The notes under the pieces are model-generated. The model was given only the letters and a program-made list of their open reading frames with translations, was not told the origin of the DNA and did not search any database. Shown here piece by piece: positions 50,745-63,482 of a stretch of DNA of 64,000 nt. This stretch comes from Dicaeum eximium (taxonomy: Eukaryota; Chordata; Aves; Passeriformes; Dicaeidae), in contig VWZP01007937.1 in the NCBI GenBank assembly GCA_013396995.1, forward strand, positions 744,001 through 808,000, given 5' to 3'. The translations under genes were made by a program, and so were the position numbers. Each line of letters opens with the position of its first letter. Position 1 is the stretch's first letter.

Positions 50745-53700
50745 CCCTACCAAGACAGTTTTCACATGCGCTGGGGTAAAGCTGCTTCCTGGGAATGCTC
50801 CCAGGCCCTTTCTGCCCCTGCTTCTATGGCTCTGTCTGGTATCAACAGGTCCCAAGAGTTTGCAACTGGCTGCATAAAGGACTTCTTTTTATAAAAGACA
50901 ACTGATACAACATATATGGATTTTCCCCAGCACAGGAATACAGTATAAATAAAGTTCTTTTCTTCAGATATCAGCCAGGTATAGCACTAAAAGGGAGAAG
51001 ATCTTATAATGATCGCTGGAGGAAAAACTATAAGCTGTGAAATTTCCAAGAAGGATCAGATGAATGTATGGCTAATACATGCCACTGGACTATGGCTCCT
51101 GCTTTCATAGAACACAATTTCCTGTTCTCTTCAACAGGGGCACATTGCAGATAATGATTAAGGCTTAGCAAACACCAGCAAACCCAAAGTCAAGGAAAGT
51201 AGAGGAAAAGCCTGGTGGCTGCTGCTAGAGCTCAGCCAGCCTCTTGCCAATCCACGTACAGCCCTACCACTTTTTGGGGGGGCCAAGACTTTTCCCAGGT
51301 TGACAATGAAGAACAGATCAGTGCTCTGAGTGTTTATATTGGTAATTGGACTATTGGCAAAAAACTACATCAGAGGATTTGGATCAAGTTTGTATGGAAC
51401 ATCAAATAATGAAATATTTGTTAACAAGAAATTATTATATAACTGTTGCCAAGTCATCTGAGTGATAATGACAATCATAATTGCTTACAGGCACAACATG
51501 CTTTCATAAATATAATTGTCTGATTGTTATTGATCTGTTAATATACGAGTATGAATACTGCTCTGAAATAATTTATTTTAATTCAGATAGGATTTACAAA
51601 GCTACTGACAGGGAAATGACAACATTAATTTGTATTTCTTTATTCTAGCTGTTTCAGAGATCTTTTTAATTGTCCCTCTGTCCTACTGACTAAATTTGCT
51701 AATTTTTTCTTTTTCTATTTCTCTTTCCTTATGTGTTTTGGGTCCCACCCTGCCTCCTTCCCCAGTACATATTTTATCTAAGGCCATTTCATTTTCCTTT
51801 CATTGTTTTTTGTCATTCCCTCCCCATTCACTATCTACTGATAAGAGAGATAATAAACAACCACAGAAATTGGTTGGAAGCAGCAGGGAACTGGGCATGT
51901 GATGAACAGGCAGACAGAAAGAGGGATATCAAAGGGATGTAAATTTATGTATCTGGAAGTGCTCAGAAGGACTCTGTGACCCAGACTTTTAAAGGAAACA
52001 TTCCGCCCACTCCTCTGTCATGTGCTATTCTGAAATATGTCTGTCTGTGTCTCTCATTTAAGCCAGAAATTTCCACATTTAGGATAACATTACTGATCAA
52101 AATTTAATTGAAGCTCTCAGTGAAAGTGTCAAGATATTTCAAGCTTTCCGCAATGAAAGCTCTTAGTGAAAAATTTCTCAGCATCTTTACTGCAAATGTA
52201 CAAGTTGTTGCACTTCATGTTTGATAAAGAATGCAGCAAATTATTTAGGTGAAGGGATGGAGGACAAAAATGTTAATGACAGACTTGGTTTTGAAGATGA
52301 ACTACAAATTAATGGATTCAGCTCAGATCCTGTTGGTCATGGTCCAATGGTAATTCATTTATAAAGACAGTTATCTCATCATCCGCTTTCAACATGGGAA
52401 GACCAGGAGACGGCTTCTTTAAATTAAAACCTGGGAGCATGGCATTAAGATTAAATTATTGTTTAAAAGTCATCATAAACTTAATGAAAATATGACAGGA
52501 GACATCGTAATTTATGCAAATAAAGCCTATTGCAAGCAGCAACTACAGCACACTTTCTGAAGCTTTCATTTTTTGCATTCTGCATTACTCACAGAAACCA
52601 GTTTCACATCACGTTCAAGAATCCTAATTGTGAAGGTGGAGAGGGCAGTAGTAGATAAAAAAATCACTAGTAGATAAAAGAATGTGTTATACCTGGCTTT
52701 ACTAGGTTAGCATGTTGAATGTAAATGTCTGCATCCAGAATCCTACTTAAAGTAGGTTTCCCACCCTGCCATTCTTGTATTGTATCATGGTAAAGTGAAA
52801 GTGGGACAAAAAGGGGTATAAAACCCCTAAAGAATCCATAAAATAGAATGCGTGTTAAAGGCAGACAAGGCAATTTTCTGAAATTCATGTAGATGAAGTC
52901 TCAGGTACACTCAGCAAAGGATAAAAAATATGTAGTAAAAAAATCAGTTCATAGGTTTGGAAATATTTTCATTATTTTTCTATGGAGTTTTTTGCCTTGT
53001 TGACTCTAATAAGTATTTCCTATTCTTAATAACTCATCCTCACTGGATGAGTTTTTTCATTACAATATATTTTTTCATATTTTTATTTGTAATTATCATT
53101 TCATTTCATTTTCATTACAATGAGTTTTTTCATTACAATATACGCTGCACTACTGCTTGTCATGTCCTGTCCTTCCTCCTAGAAATATGTTTTCATGTTC
53201 CTTAGGAAATAGGAGACGTGTTGTTTTGAGTATGGATCCTGATGAGAGGTTATTTCCATTTCCAGTCCCTCCTACTCACAGAGGTGGTGAAAGCATCTGC
53301 AGGAGAGCTCTGTGAGGAGCTGGGCTCTTCATCCTCTGCTCTTGCTTTGGAACCTCTGCACAAACTCCAGCTGGCTCTGTTGTGCAGCTGACACTAAGAC
53401 ATAAATTTGGCAGAAATACTAATATTTCTCTTTCTCTGTAATTAAAGTGCATGTGCTAATGGTTACACATTAAAAACGGAAACACAGTTTTAAAAATTGT
53501 GGGTAACAGCCTTGTGATATAAATACTGGTCTGTATTACGGAACCTGGAGTTCCATAATTTGGTTGGTGTGGATGAGCAGAGGCAGGCAGGGACCTGGCA
53601 AAGGAGGCAAGAAGGTCCAAAAATGCCATTGGACAAAGCAAGTGACAATTTGGAAAAAGTGACTTCCTCTTCCACCCTTGAACTCTCGTCCCATGTCGTT

Positions 53701-55019
53701 ACACATCGTTACAAAGAGGTAAAAACTCTGCTGGTCTTCCCCCGGCACTCAGCAGAGCTGTATTCTTCCTCGTGGTGGCAGTCTGGTCCTTGCATTTCAG
53801 CGGCAGTTTAGGCAGGATCCCACAGTTTTCCTGGAGAAGGAAAGTGTGTCAGAGATCAGCAGCATTTAGGGGAGTGAGTGTCAGCAGCAGCCGAGCGCAG
53901 TGGGGCAGGGACAAGGCAGCCGAGAGTGTCAGCTGAAGTGCAAATAATGAAGATGTCACCAAAAGAATTATTTTGTTCAAGAAAAGGTTACAGAAATTTT
54001 TCATAAGACAGGGTGATAGGTAATTTGATAATGATATCTTTCAACTGCACTGACAAGACACATGTTTTATTTCATTTTTTTCTCGGTAACGGTGTCAGTA
54101 ACAGCACTTTCATAACAGCAAGACCATATTTTTCTATATTATTTTACTTTTGACTTTTGGTAGCATAATTTGTTTTCTGAACTGCCACCAAACTGAGCTG
54201 CCCCACTCTGACAATAGTTTTTCAGTATGGATCCAAGTAAGCCAGCAGCAGCACAAAATATATTTGGATTTGCAAAACACACAGAGATAACAGATGAGTT
54301 TATCTTTTTTTTTTTTTAACAATGTTTTGCTCAGCAATTTTCAATAAACCATCCCTCAGATATTTCCTCCAGATACTAGAAGCATAAGTAATTTGCTACA
54401 ACATGTCAAGTACCACATTGGACTTGAAGGGCATGCATTACTTAATGCTTAAACATTGTAAATTAAGATTCAATTAAGTTGAAATAAAACTATGAGACTA
54501 TTGAACAAGCAAACAAAAAAAAGTATATAGATATTTATTCTCTTCTGGCGACTAAAGCTTTCTTAATTATCTGACATGATATACATAAAATATTATAATG
54601 AACAAAATTGAATTAAATAAGAAACTCATCTATTGACAGACCAACGAAGCCTGCCTAGAGCCTGTGATAAACCTTTAGACTCAAGCTCTGATTTTCTTCT
54701 AGGGAAAAATGCACAAGCAATAAAACTAGATTCAAGTGTAAGTTGTTCTAACAACCTAATGCAGTGGCCAGATTCTACAGGTCCTAAAAAATGTCACATT
54801 TAAAATTTCTGAAGTTGCAAAAATTTTACTGTTATCAGAACTGCAGTCAAAACATAAATTAATTAAGACTATGCTGTTTACTTCTTCTTAAAACAGCACT
54901 GTAAGCACATGTAAATGTAGGTCATGTAGAGTTTTCCAATAAGGCTTCAAAGCACAAAGGGATACATAACTGTAAATATTGGCTGTCTCTGAAAGGGTGA
55001 TAACTTTGTGTGTAACAGA
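50745..55019. other. Non-coding stretch with conserved-element candidate and CpG-enriched patch
   Basis: No gene or transposon is recognised. Segments of note are about 52300-52610 (octamer-like ATGCAAAT at 52514-52521 in dense AT-rich unique sequence), a pair of 23-bp direct repeats at 53047 and 53120, and a patch at 53686-53921 with nine CpG in about 236 bases. A poly-T lies near 54306-54319. Confidence 0.5.
53032..53142. repeat. 23-bp perfect direct repeat with adjacent hairpin
   Basis: ATGAGTTTTTTCATTACAAT plus three more bases is present exactly at 53047-53069 and 53120-53142, a 73-bp offset. The first copy overlaps an 8-bp perfect hairpin (53032-53039 with 53045-53052, loop TCACT). The interval between is made of TCATTT/TCATTA variants, so replication slippage in a TCATT-rich region is the likely origin. 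Confidence 0.85.
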
Positions 55020-55325
55020 CCACCACCATCACCACAGGGAAAAATTTCTTCCTTTGATCCAATCTAAACCTACTATTTCTCAGTTTGAAGCCATTCCCTC
55101 TTGTGCTAACTCTCCATGTCTCTCTAAATTCTCTCCGTGTTTCCTGTGTGCTCCCTTGTACTGGAAGACCACAATTAGGTCAAAGACCCCAAAGCCTTCT
55201 CTTCTCCAGGCTGAACAATTCCAGTCCTTTCAGCCTTTCCTCCTAGGAGAGGTGCTCCATCCCTCTGATTATCTTGGTGTGCTCCTCTGAATTTGCTCCA
55301 ACAGGTGGATGTAACATCTAGGACA
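55020..55325 (-). mobile_element. CR1 LINE fragment lacking its 3' end, minus strand
   Basis: The minus strand reads the late ORF2 of CR1: 'gttcagcctggagaagagaa' near 55198-55217, 'gggaatggcttcaaactgag' near 55080-55099, then 'ttagattggatcaaaggaag' near 55050-55069. The left edge stops at a CCACCACCATCACCAC block, which corresponds to the 'gtgatggtggtgg' segment just before the HWNRLP-like region. The last roughly 200 bases including the 3' UTR are absent. Insertion requires the 3' end, so this must have been lost later. Subfamily appears the same as the plus-strand copies at 57.9 and 63.2 kb. Confidence 0.88.
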
Positions 55326-57844
55326 TGGTGGGGAAATTTCTTTGGGATTCATCCCCCATTCTGTTTTGTAAGGCTATATCTATTTTCATAAGGAAATGCA
55401 CTTTGTAAAACAGATATTGTATCTCCCTGCTTTTTACAGAAGGAATAACATCTCCAGGTGAACTAAGCACTTGTATTTAAATATAATTGAATAGTTCCCA
55501 AGTTGCCATCTCCTGGACTGAAACAATCAAAACCAATAAATACTTAAAATTATTTGTCTTACCCAAGAGCAAATATGACAATAACATTATACCTCAGAAA
55601 TACCAGTTTTTCTGCAGAGACTGTAAAGCTATGAAAAAAAAAGTCTTTGCAGTACTAAATCCTATCTTAGGTAATAATAGAAATTTCACCTCAAATAAAC
55701 AGCCAAGTCTTTTCCTTATTACTGTGATTCCTTCTATCATCAGTGGCCTTCATTGAGCATAAGGTTTTAGAGAAAAAACTGCAAGATGTTTACCCAGTCT
55801 TCCCTCAGCAAACCAACAGCTGAGCAAACACTCAAGCCCTCCATCTCTCTTCCCCCTTTAGAATTAATTTTTAATAAACTAGAAACACTCGTCTAAGTAG
55901 AGATGCCCTTGGAGGATGTGGGAGACTCTGTTTGCAACATGCTGAGAGACCTCTTTGTGTTTGGTTGTTCTGACCAAATCACAGAAATCTTCAGCTCATA
56001 CCATATGCACCAAACAGAGCTTTTTGGCTTCAGACACAAATTGGTAATAACAATGATTAATAAAATGTCTTTTTAGCATCTTAACACTTTCAGTTTTTAA
56101 AAATGTATTTTATATTTCAACAAATAATTCAGATACTGAAACAAGAAAGTAATAAAACATGCAAGCATCCAGATTGTCTTTTTTAATTTTGTCCCCCTTT
56201 TCTTAATATAAATGGCAGATTCAAATTTTAGCGTGAATGGTGACAAATCAATTTCTTTCCGACAGCTGTTTCGTTCAAATTTCATTTTTTACACCATTTG
56301 CTGAAAAACCTAGTTCCCTTGCCACCACATCTTAACTGTATCCCCAAACAGATTAGCATCATGGCAGGATAGCATGTAATGTAATGATTTTAATAACATT
56401 TATTCATATGGTTGTTACTCCTCCCAGCTTCTGCCTCAGGATCTGCCACGATGCCATGTAGTTCATTAGCAAACACACTGAGAAGTCAATGAGGCAGATA
56501 CACTGTGCAGATTAAAAAACCCACAACATTAAGTTTAACTCTTCTGTAACCTTTTAAACCCCATTTATAGGCTTATTTAATACTAAAATTCAATAATGGG
56601 GCATATTGCTTCAAATTACACATATTTAGGAAGAGCAAAATATATCCAAGTTCTGTCTCACACAAGGTTATTCTGGGGCTGGGAGATTTAGCAAAGAAAA
56701 AACCAAAAACCAACAACAACCAAAAATTAGGGAGAAAAAGAAAAAAGGAAAAAATATGACATTAATATCTATAGAAAAGTTATTAAAATGTCTCATAAGG
56801 TTTTGTCAAATATTAACATAAAAATGAACAGATAAATATTTATCCAGAATAATTAAAGCCTATTTTGTGAGTTATTACATATTTTATATTATCTTTAGAT
56901 ATCAACAGAAATATTTTCTTCAAAGGTAATTTGCGTAGCAAAAGTGCAAAAAAGAAAGTAAAAAAAGAAAGTAAAAAATGAAAGTAAAAAAAGAAAAAAA
57001 AGGGCTTTTGTTGCCTACTATGAAGAAGTATGTATTTATTTGTAAGAATTGCTTTCTTTTCTGAAGACAGCTAATATTACACTGTAGGTGCATAATCCAT
57101 ATAAGCTTTAATGTGGTTTGTATATACAAATACACCTCATGAATATATTATAACAAACATTATTTTACTGTAGTAATGCATTTTCCAAACTAAGGAGCAA
57201 GAAAATATCTCCATAGTGAAAGCTTGTCTCTGTCTTCATAACAAACTTCTCAGAAGGTAAAGCCATGGGTCTCTATTGGCCCATTCGATCTGGTCAAGGA
57301 TTTTTTCCTAGGAGTCATGCAAAGGAGCCTTTCATACATTTGCAGAAATATTGCTCAGTTCTCATTTCTTGGGAAAACAGACCTTTCTGTATAATCAGCT
57401 TTTGGGGAACTAAACCAGAAACAGAATATTAGAAAATGCCACACTTCTCTGCCAGCCCTGTTTCTTCATCTAGCATAAGACAAATTAGCTGCCCAGGTTT
57501 TAAATAATAGCTTAACCATGCTTTATTTTTCACAAGCTTAGGCACCTTGTGAGTTAGGAAATTGTTCATAGAATTCTTTTTTTTTTTTTGAGATTTGATC
57601 AAAATAATTTTTCTATGTATGCTATTTCCTTTTTCCTTGGCTTGGATTAGGTTACAGTTAGAATTTTATTTTCAGGAACTGGAAACAAAGGATTCCTATG
57701 TTTCTGTTCATGAGAATAGCAAAGCGGCTTGCTTCTGGAATTCCTTAATGAAAAAGAATCTGATTCTTCAGGGAATGGTCCATGGGTGGTTATTTCTGAA
57801 CAGGCAAAATGCTGAAGGATATTTCTTGTCCACGACAAAGGCTG
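55326..57844. other. Non-coding stretch, simple repeats only
   Basis: No gene or transposon is recognised. It contains an A-rich 13-bp tandem repeat at 56938-57001 and a poly-T of 14 near 57578-57591. The 124-codon open frame at 57595-57969 runs into the following CR1 copy and has no domain of its own. Confidence 0.55.
56938..57001. repeat. Tandem repeat of an A-rich 12-13-base unit
   Basis: Units of about AAAAAAGAAAGT start at 56948, 56960, 56973 and 56986, the last degrading to poly-A. The period is 12-13 bases. It is purine-rich but broken by T, so less prone to triplex formation than the tract at 16.7 kb. Confidence 0.8.
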
Positions 57845-58224
57845 AGAAAGTGGAGTTGGATCAGCCTGGAGAAGAGAAGGTTGCACAGAGACCTCAGAGT
57901 ACCTTCCTGTATCTGAAGGGAACACAGGTAACCTGGAAAGGGACTCCTTGTCAGGAACTGTGGGGATAGGACAAGGAGGATTGGCTTCAGACTGAGAGAG
58001 GAACATTTATGTTAGGGATAAAGAATAAATTATTTACTGTGGGGATGATGAGGCACAGGTTGCCCAGAGAAGTTGTGGCTGCCCCATGACTGGAAGTGTT
58101 CAAGGCCACATTGGATGGAGCTCTGAGCAACCTGGTCTAGTGAAAGGTTCACTGCCCATGGCAAGGGAGTCAGAATGAGATGATTTTTAAGGTCCCCTTC
58201 AGCTCAAACCATTCTGTGATTCCC
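57845..58224 (+). mobile_element. CR1 LINE fragment, about 380 bp, plus strand
   Basis: It begins in late ORF2 ('cagcctggagaagagaaggt', near 57862) and passes through 'aggattggcttcagactgag' (near 57977) and 'cacaggttgcccagagaagt' (near 58053). It keeps a long 3' region ending 'gtccccttcagctcaaacca' and ATTCTGTGATTCCC at 58211-58224. About 10 bases of the HWNR-type block are deleted ('gaggcacaggttgccc'). The frame is broken. This subfamily is distinguished by 'gagctctgagcaacctggtc' in its 3' region and is the same as the 63.2-kb copy. Confidence 0.93.
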
Positions 58225-59405
58225 ACCCTGAATGCTGAAAAGTCTAGTGGCAGTGCTTGGATGTGAGAGACAGAAGCTGATGCCATCTGGTGTGCAATGT
58301 TATGGTGACCCTGTTTATCTGAATGACTAGACCATGTTGCACCAACCATTCTGTGAAACAAGGCTTGTGTCAAAAACAAAGCAGGTGTAATGATTGCTAC
58401 CCACAGCCATATTTGAATTAGTTAAATAAACACAACAAAATCTAAAATTAAAATAAACCAAGGCGCCAGAAAGGGGCTCCAACATTGGATGTAGCTTTAC
58501 TTTCAAAGTTTCCATGTGCAAAAGCTGAACTTATCAAATCTATGAACAGCAACATAAATGAAAATGCATCACTTTTGGCAAATACAGTTTAGGTTTTAAG
58601 TTGGCAGAAGTGGCAAAATATAAAAATAGAGAACAAAGAGTGAAACGGAGCCAGTGTGGCATCTGCCAAAGTACCACATTAGCTCTTATGGTTAGCATAC
58701 ACCATTACTGTGCTTTAGTGGAAACTAGCTGGAATATTTTGGACTCTAGTAGTAGAAATGTGTGACCAAACACATTTCAAGACATTTGTGAGATATGCTG
58801 CTATGAGCTATGCATAACATGGTGTAATCTATGGTGTAGATCCTCTCAGGGAAAGTGATCTTTCTTGCCTTTGGCTAAAAAGGACCAACAATCTTGCTGA
58901 GGGCATCTCACAAACATTCTTCAGAAAAAAATGTAGATTTATAAAGCAAATAAATAAATCAATTGATTGTAATAATTTAGGGGGAAAAAAAGTCCTAAAG
59001 TCATCCAGGTTGTATAAGCTTGATAGAAGATCTCAAACTGTTAAATCAAATTAATTTTACTGATTATGACTACAATGCCACATTTTTGTGTGGGTTCACA
59101 GCATGTTAAAAAAAAAAAACAAACCAAAACACAACAATCAGTGAACAAACCTTTCCCCTGGATTCCCCAATGAATAAGATGCTAAAGTATTTTAAAGCCA
59201 CTGGCTCACATAAGCACTCTTTTGTGTCAGTGTCATATTTGTTGCTTCATCTGGTTTGCATTTTTATGAGCACAAACCCCCTATATTTCTTCATACACAT
59301 GCAGCAACATGAGGAAAAAAGATCCTTATTACTCTCTTGTGTTAGCCTAAGAAGGTTAGATGTAGATACAGACAACATGTAGAACTGGTCTTACTGAGCA
59401 CAGCA

Positions 59406-59466
59406 ATAAATATATTTAAATAAATAAAAATAAATAATTAAATAAATATATATACATATAAATAAT
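59406..59466. repeat. AT-only low-complexity segment, (TAAA)n/(TA)n
   Basis: About 60 bases of A and T with a single C, mostly TAAA units changing to TA units. Confidence 0.85.
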
Positions 59467-61517
59467 GCCAGGCTTTTCCTCTATTAAATATAACTCAACA
59501 AAAGCAATAAAGAGCCCAAGTAGCCAGCATCCATCCAAAGGCTTGAAGCTTTTCATCTGGGAGACTTCAGACCTAGTGTAACTGGTCTGAGTGTTTTTCT
59601 GTGTTTTTCTGAGAAATACATAACTTTCCTTTCTCTTTGTACAAAGCCAGATGATGACTCTAAAAATTTTCTCCTACCCATCTGTTCATTCAGCTGGTAT
59701 GTGGCACCCTTTTCTTTCCCCGTTTTTTTGTTATTTTTAAACAAAATGCAAATTTTCTGGTCAGGAAACTGCAATATCTAGAATAAAAAGAATCCCTTAA
59801 GTTTGACATAAACTCCTGACTCTCAGAAAAAGAATGTTCTTCATTTAGGTTCTCAGAGATATAAGCAGAGTAAATTATTGTGCCATCCATGATGAATTAC
59901 TGAAAACATCAGCAAAGAGCAATTACTGTATGTCTGATCTTAATTTGCTTCCAGTGAGAAATACGATACCTTATGTAAGCTACCTCAGGGAACAGATGCC
60001 ATCAAAGAGCAATGAAAAATGTTAAATAGTCTGGGGATATGGGGATAGAATTCACTGCTATAGCAGCTCCCCATGAGAGCAGAAGCAAGTTTTCAGGCAT
60101 TTTCTGAACATTAAGGACTTGGCAGTATTTTCAAACTCCACCATGAGGATGCTTATCTTCCTCATCATTACCTTAACATCAGTGTCCATCTCCACAGAGT
60201 GGAGAAGTCTAGCTGCTTCCTTGGACTGGAATAAACATGGTTTTCTTGTGCATCCTACTTATTGTATGGAAGGAATATTTCTTCAACTAAGCTATTAGAA
60301 ACTTACTTAAAATATTCGTAACTGCAGCAAAACAGGCAGCAGGGAACTTGATAAAAATATGCAGTTCTCTTGAGCTGTGAAAGTGGTTGTTTTGGGAAAT
60401 GCTGGGTTATGTGAGAACTAATGTACAAAATGGAAATGTTTCCTGCAGTCAGTAGAGCTTCTGAGCTCTACAAGTTTCTTTTTATATTTTTTTTTCCTGC
60501 ATATGCTACATTTTTAACAACGATGAGCATTTTCATGTGTGTGATTTGGACAGATAATAAGAAAGAAAGTTGAAGGACCTTAATGTTGGTCTTGTCGGTC
60601 TGAGTTGGATTACATTTTAAAAGTTTCAATTTTTCAGGGAAAAAACAAACCTCACAACAACAGAAAAACCCCGGGACTCTAAATTTATCTTGCAGTAACA
60701 GAGGTTTGGCCAAAGGCTGCAATTATTTTGAAAGAGTCAGAATTCTGTGGTTTACAATGTATCATAAACTGTATTTACTAATTAAAAGGAAATAAATCCT
60801 ATATTCTCTATAACATTGTTACTTCCTTTTCTTCTTTCAAGAACAACTTTGGTAAAAAGGTCTCACTTTTGTTTCCATGAAACAATTCATCTTTTCAGAT
60901 CTTCCCTACACTGAGCCCAAGATCAAATAAAACCCAAACGTAGCGAAGTGTGCAGTGTTGCGAGGGCTGGTGTTGTGCTCTGATGTTGGGAAATTACAGC
61001 TGATACATCTGGTGCTCCACTTCAAAGGCGAGATTGGTCATGCTCTGTGTGCTGGGTAATTGCATGCTCTGCTGTACATAATAATGTTTTTTCCAATTGG
61101 GTTTGTTCTGCATATGTAGATTCAATTATTATATAATTCCTACCTCTGCAAGTGAGTATATTTCTATTTTCTGGTTGATTTAGGAGCAAAACTTCTTCCA
61201 CAGGAAATTCGGGATAACTTGAGTATCTATTCCTCTCTCATGGATTACTCAGATATCTAGAGTACCTGCTTTCTGTACAATCTACAGATGAAGAGACCAA
61301 GTTGCTGAATTTTGCCACAGAACTTCTCCCAAACACTTCCCTGCAGAACTGGAACTAGAATTGGAATTGGTCATAATTTCTAATGGAAAATTTATTTTTT
61401 GACTAAAATATCCTATATGTTTTTGTTGTTTCCCCCTCACCCCCCACCAGCTGGATAAAAAACTGGAAAAATTTAAGTAGATCATTATTTTTGTTTCTAA
61501 AACCTTTAAAAATAAAT

Positions 61518-61575
61518 TTTGTAAATTAAAAGCATGTACTTTTCAATTTGTAAATTGAAAGCATTTAACTTAATG
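61518..61575. repeat. 29-bp tandem duplication
   Basis: TTTGTAAATTAAAAGCAT at 61518-61535 recurs as TTTGTAAATTGAAAGCAT at 61547-61564, one mismatch, with the second unit starting exactly where the first 29-bp unit ends. This is a simple slippage or unequal-exchange product. Confidence 0.8.
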
Positions 61576-61631
61576 CACTGCATAACTAAAAGTCCACCAC
61601 CCTACAACATACACTGGCAGTCAAGTAAAAA

Positions 61632-61662
61632 ATCATCCCATTAAACTTATCATCCCATTAAA
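61632..61662. repeat. 17-bp tandem duplication
   Basis: ATCATCCCATTAAA occurs at 61632-61645 and 61649-61662 with three bases between. It lies only 57 bases after the 29-bp duplication, so this small region has duplicated locally twice. Confidence 0.85.
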
Positions 61663-63171
61663 GAGTTATTTTGTACTAGTTACCAGTCTCTTCCACTTAA
61701 ACACCCTATATCTAGTAGAATAAAATTCAGCTGAAATACACTGAAAGTTTAGTGAAATATCTGTCTTATGTTGCAAACTACAAATACATCTTCCTCTTAT
61801 TTTAAAAATCTAATTCAGACAAAGAATTAACTATTTTTAACTATTAGAAGATACAATCTTGACCTAATATTTCTTTAGACATGTCAATTGAACATTGTGA
61901 TAGGCTTTATTAACTCTGTGCATCAGAGTGAGAATGCATCGATCAAGCATTCATTGATTACAGCATTCAAGAGTTATTTGATTTCCTTGGGAAAGAAGGA
62001 TCTTCATATGATGAATTAAGGAGAAAAAGCAATTTAACCCAATTAGTAAAGCACAATTGAATAAAATATCTATGGCTCTGTATCCTCTGTTATTAGGGTT
62101 TTCTGGAATAACACAACACATCTTTCCTACAGAGTATTTACTAATCTATTAAATTTTTTTTATTTTACAGAAATCAGAAGAATATTTTTGTGCAGCCTAG
62201 ACATGGGAGGACAAACCTATTGTTCATAACAGCTGTAATGAATTAGAACTGCAAGAAAGAAACTGTTCTTGTTATAGAGTGAAGATACAATTTAAGAGTA
62301 AATGCCTTGATCCTTTTAATGGTATTGAAGACAAATACCATTGCTATAGAACAGATCTTGGCAATGAAGATGAATATTTTACTTAGTACAATTTTGTTCC
62401 ACTAGATAAATGAATCAAGATGAAATGAAATAGTTCCACTTGTCTGTTTAAAACAAGCCACTAAAAATTAACATGGCTAATCATATTAGATAGGAAGCAT
62501 TTTAAAAATTAAAATTTACAAGATGACAGGAATTTATTGAAATAAGCAGAACATATGACACATACAAGTCTTGGTACTGCCATCTGTATTTGAAAGTTCA
62601 GCATTTTTAGCTGTACATGTGGGAAATAAAAGAAAGGTTAAAAGGACAGTCCTGGAAGGGAAGAAAAATCTAACAAATCTTTTAACAGCAAATGCTATTT
62701 CTAAAAGAATCTGTCAAAAAATAAAATGCTGTGGCAGACAATCCAATTGATATATCAAGTACTCAGGGCTAGTCTTAAGACTCCAGCTTCATGATCAAAT
62801 ACCTCAGGAGGAAAAATTTTCTTTCACCACAAAAATAAATTACAATCAATTCTCACACTGTGTGTTTTTAAGTTAAAAGACAAAAAGGTTGACTTAATGG
62901 AATTTGGCAAATACAACTAATTTTAACAATGTCGACTTCTCTGTGATTAGGTTGTGTTGGTTAATTAGGATGTACTGAACTGGGAAATCCACTCACGGAT
63001 GAAGCATTCCCCTAAGATCTGATTACACACAGTTTTCAAGATCAGTGGCTGGTGCTTAGAAAGGCTGGCAGCAGACAGAGCTAAAATCTGATAGAAAAGA
63101 AGAGATCCTTGGAGATGCAGAGATACATTGTGAACAGCATATAACAGGAAATCACAGGAAAACCAACATAA

Positions 63172-63482
63172 AGGCTGTAGAGCCTACAGGAGGGATGGAG
63201 AGAGACTGTTTACAGAACATGGAGTGACTGGACAAGGGGGAATGGCTTCAGACTGACAGAGAAGAGGTTTAGATCAGATATTAGGAAAAAATTCTTTACT
63301 GTGAGGTTGGAGAGGCATAGGTTTCCTGGAGAAATTGTGGATACCCCATCCCTTGAAGTTTCCAAGGCCAGTTTGGATGGAGCTCTGAGCAACCTGGTCT
63401 ACTGGAAGGTGTTGATGCCCATGGCAGGGGGTTGGAACAAGATGATCTTTAATGTCCCTTCTAACCCAAACCATTCTCTATG
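63172..63482 (+). mobile_element. CR1 LINE fragment, about 310 bp, plus strand
   Basis: It starts in late ORF2 ('gctgtagagcctacaggagg') and keeps 'gggaatggcttcagactgac' (near 63239) and 'tttagatcagatattaggaa' (near 63268). The 3' region holds 'gagctctgagcaacctggtc' (63380-63399) and a close 'cttctaacccaaaccattct'. The 'ctggaacaggttgcccag' segment is deleted, so 'gagaggcataggtttcctgg' follows directly. The terminal ATTCTATG repeat is reduced to ATTCTCTATGT. It is inactive and of the same subfamily as the 57.9-kb copy. Confidence 0.93.

Larger units (their letters stand above)
58225..63171. other. Non-coding stretch with small tandem duplications
   Basis: No gene or transposon is recognised over 4.9 kb. 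Small structures are an AT-rich low-complexity segment at 59406-59466, poly-A at about 59107-59119, a 29-bp tandem duplication at 61518-61575 and a 17-bp tandem duplication at 61632-61662. A short run of CpG lies near 60937-60972. Open frames are under 90 codons. Confidence 0.55.

Noticed and set aside
57595..57969. 124-codon open frame, plus strand
   Set aside because: The C-terminal third is CR1 late ORF2 sequence and the rest has no recognisable domain.
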